NCBI GenBank assembly: GCA_964425595.1
Contig: CAYRMW010000079.1
Location: forward strand, 1 to 5,874
Direction: 5' to 3'
DNA length: 5,874 nt
From: Caccovicinus sp964425595
GTDB lineage: Bacteria > Bacillota > Clostridia > Lachnospirales > Lachnospiraceae
The notes beneath the pieces were generated by a model, which saw only the letters and a list, made by a program, of their open reading frames with translations, did no database searches and had not been told where the DNA came from. Positions 5,187 to 5,874 of the stretch are shown here, one piece after another (the stretch's first letter is position 1; every line of letters starts with the position of its first letter). Position numbers and translations under genes: made by a program.

Positions 5187-5874
5187 TTAAAAACGGAACA
5201 CCGCCGTTCCGTAAGGCGCAAGGGGATAGCTGACGGAATATGGCTGCCCGTCGCACTCGCCTTTCTTTGCCCGGTAGGGAACGGCCTTTTTCAAAAGCCC
5301 TTCTTCGGAATTTAAGATCAGGCTGTAATTGCCCCGACGGGGAACGCCGACGCGGTAGTCGCTGCGCTCCATGGGCGTAAAGTTGATGACGAACAGGAGG
5401 CTGCGCTTGCCCGTCTCATCCCGACGGATGAAGGAAAAGATGCTGCGGTCAGCGTCGTTGGCGTTGATCCACTGGAATCCGTTCCAGTCCTGATCCAGGC
5501 GGTAGAGCGCCGGGTATTTCCGGTACAGGCGGAGCAGGTCCCGGACATAGTGCTGCAGGGAAGCATGAAGCTCTTCGCCGGTCAGATACCAGTCCAGCGA
5601 AACCTTCTCATCCCATTCATGCCACTGCCCGAAATCCTGGCCCATGAAGAGAAGTTTTTTCCCCGGGTGGCCGATCATGAAGGTGTAGGCGCATTTCAGA
5701 TTGGCAAACTTATCCTCATAAATGCCGGGCATTTTGTTGATCATGGAGCATTTCAGGTGGACAACCTCATCATGGGAGAGGACCAGGATGTAGTTTTCGC
5801 TCGTAAAATAGGTCAGACCAAAGGTCATCTTGTTATGGTTGTATTTCCGGAAATAGGGGTCCAGCTTCATGTAT
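5187..5874 (-). CDS. glgB: 1,4-alpha-glucan branching enzyme, C-terminal part (5' end outside the window)
   Basis: The last 228 residues or so of a GH13 glycogen branching enzyme, which cuts alpha-1,4-glucan chains and rejoins them through alpha-1,6 bonds. The frame stays open to the right edge, and the Met at 5870 sits in the internal motif YMKLDPYFRKYNHN, so it is not the start. Seen here are the family motif LSHDEVVH, holding the third catalytic-site Asp of GH13 enzymes, then KFANLK, PGKKLLFMGQDF and HEWDEKVSLDW. A C-terminal beta domain follows, ending in YGTAVFRF. The usual HDEVVHGK reads HDEVVHLK here. Full enzymes have about 630-730 residues, so roughly two thirds, including the nucleophile and acid/base residues, is off the window. 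The gene is on the same strand as the two-component operon but is separated by 197 nt with a palindrome and a promoter, so it is probably a separate unit. Confidence 0.97.
   Translation of the reverse strand, partial: YMKLDPYFRKYNHNKMTFGLTYFTSENYILVLSHDEVVHLKCSMINKMPGIYEDKFANLKCAYTFMIGHPGKKLLFMGQDFGQWHEWDEKVSLDWYLTGEELHASLQHYVRDLLRLYRKYPALYRLDQDWNGFQWINANDADRSIFSFIRRDETGKRSLLFVINFTPMERSDYRVGVPRRGNYSLILNSEEGLLKKAVPYRAKKGECDGQPYSVSYPLAPYGTAVFRF

Noticed and set aside
5868..5870. An ATG that could start a short 227-residue protein.
   Set aside because: It is inside a conserved branching-enzyme motif and the frame continues to the window edge.

Overview
This window looks like chromosomal DNA of a fairly GC-rich member of the Bacillota, most likely a clostridial (Lachnospiraceae-like) bacterium. 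The grounds are a tRNA gene without an encoded CCA end, strong AGGAGG-type ribosome binding sites, a clostridial-style histidine kinase ATPase domain, a branching-enzyme C-terminus with an HDEVVHLK motif, and a surface lipoprotein with several peptidoglycan-binding repeats and an NlpC/P60 domain. The assignment rests on remembered family features, not on a database search.

Layout from left to right. Positions 1-55 hold the 3' part of a tRNA-Lys(CTT) gene on the + strand, followed by an intrinsic terminator (64-110). A 56-nt near-perfect palindrome (149-204) lies between the tRNA and the convergent - strand genes. Three - strand genes follow in what looks like one operon, read from right to left: an OmpR/PhoB-type response regulator (4294-4989), a six-TM sensor histidine kinase (1918-4269) and a peptidoglycan hydrolase lipoprotein (250-1869). 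The gaps are only 24 and 48 nt. A TATAAT box and a heptamer direct repeat sit upstream of the response regulator (5053-5102). Further right, a second loopless palindrome (5137-5164) follows the 3' end of a glycogen branching enzyme gene (glgB), which runs off the right edge.

How the genes may work together: the kinase has a large extracytoplasmic region and would phosphorylate the regulator at D52. The regulator may activate its own promoter through the direct repeats. The third gene encodes an exported, membrane-anchored enzyme that would bind and cut peptidoglycan. Together they read as a self-contained sense-and-remodel module for the cell envelope. The gene order and domains are seen in the sequence. 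The signal sensed and the regulatory link to the hydrolase are inference. glgB and the tRNA appear to be unrelated neighbours.
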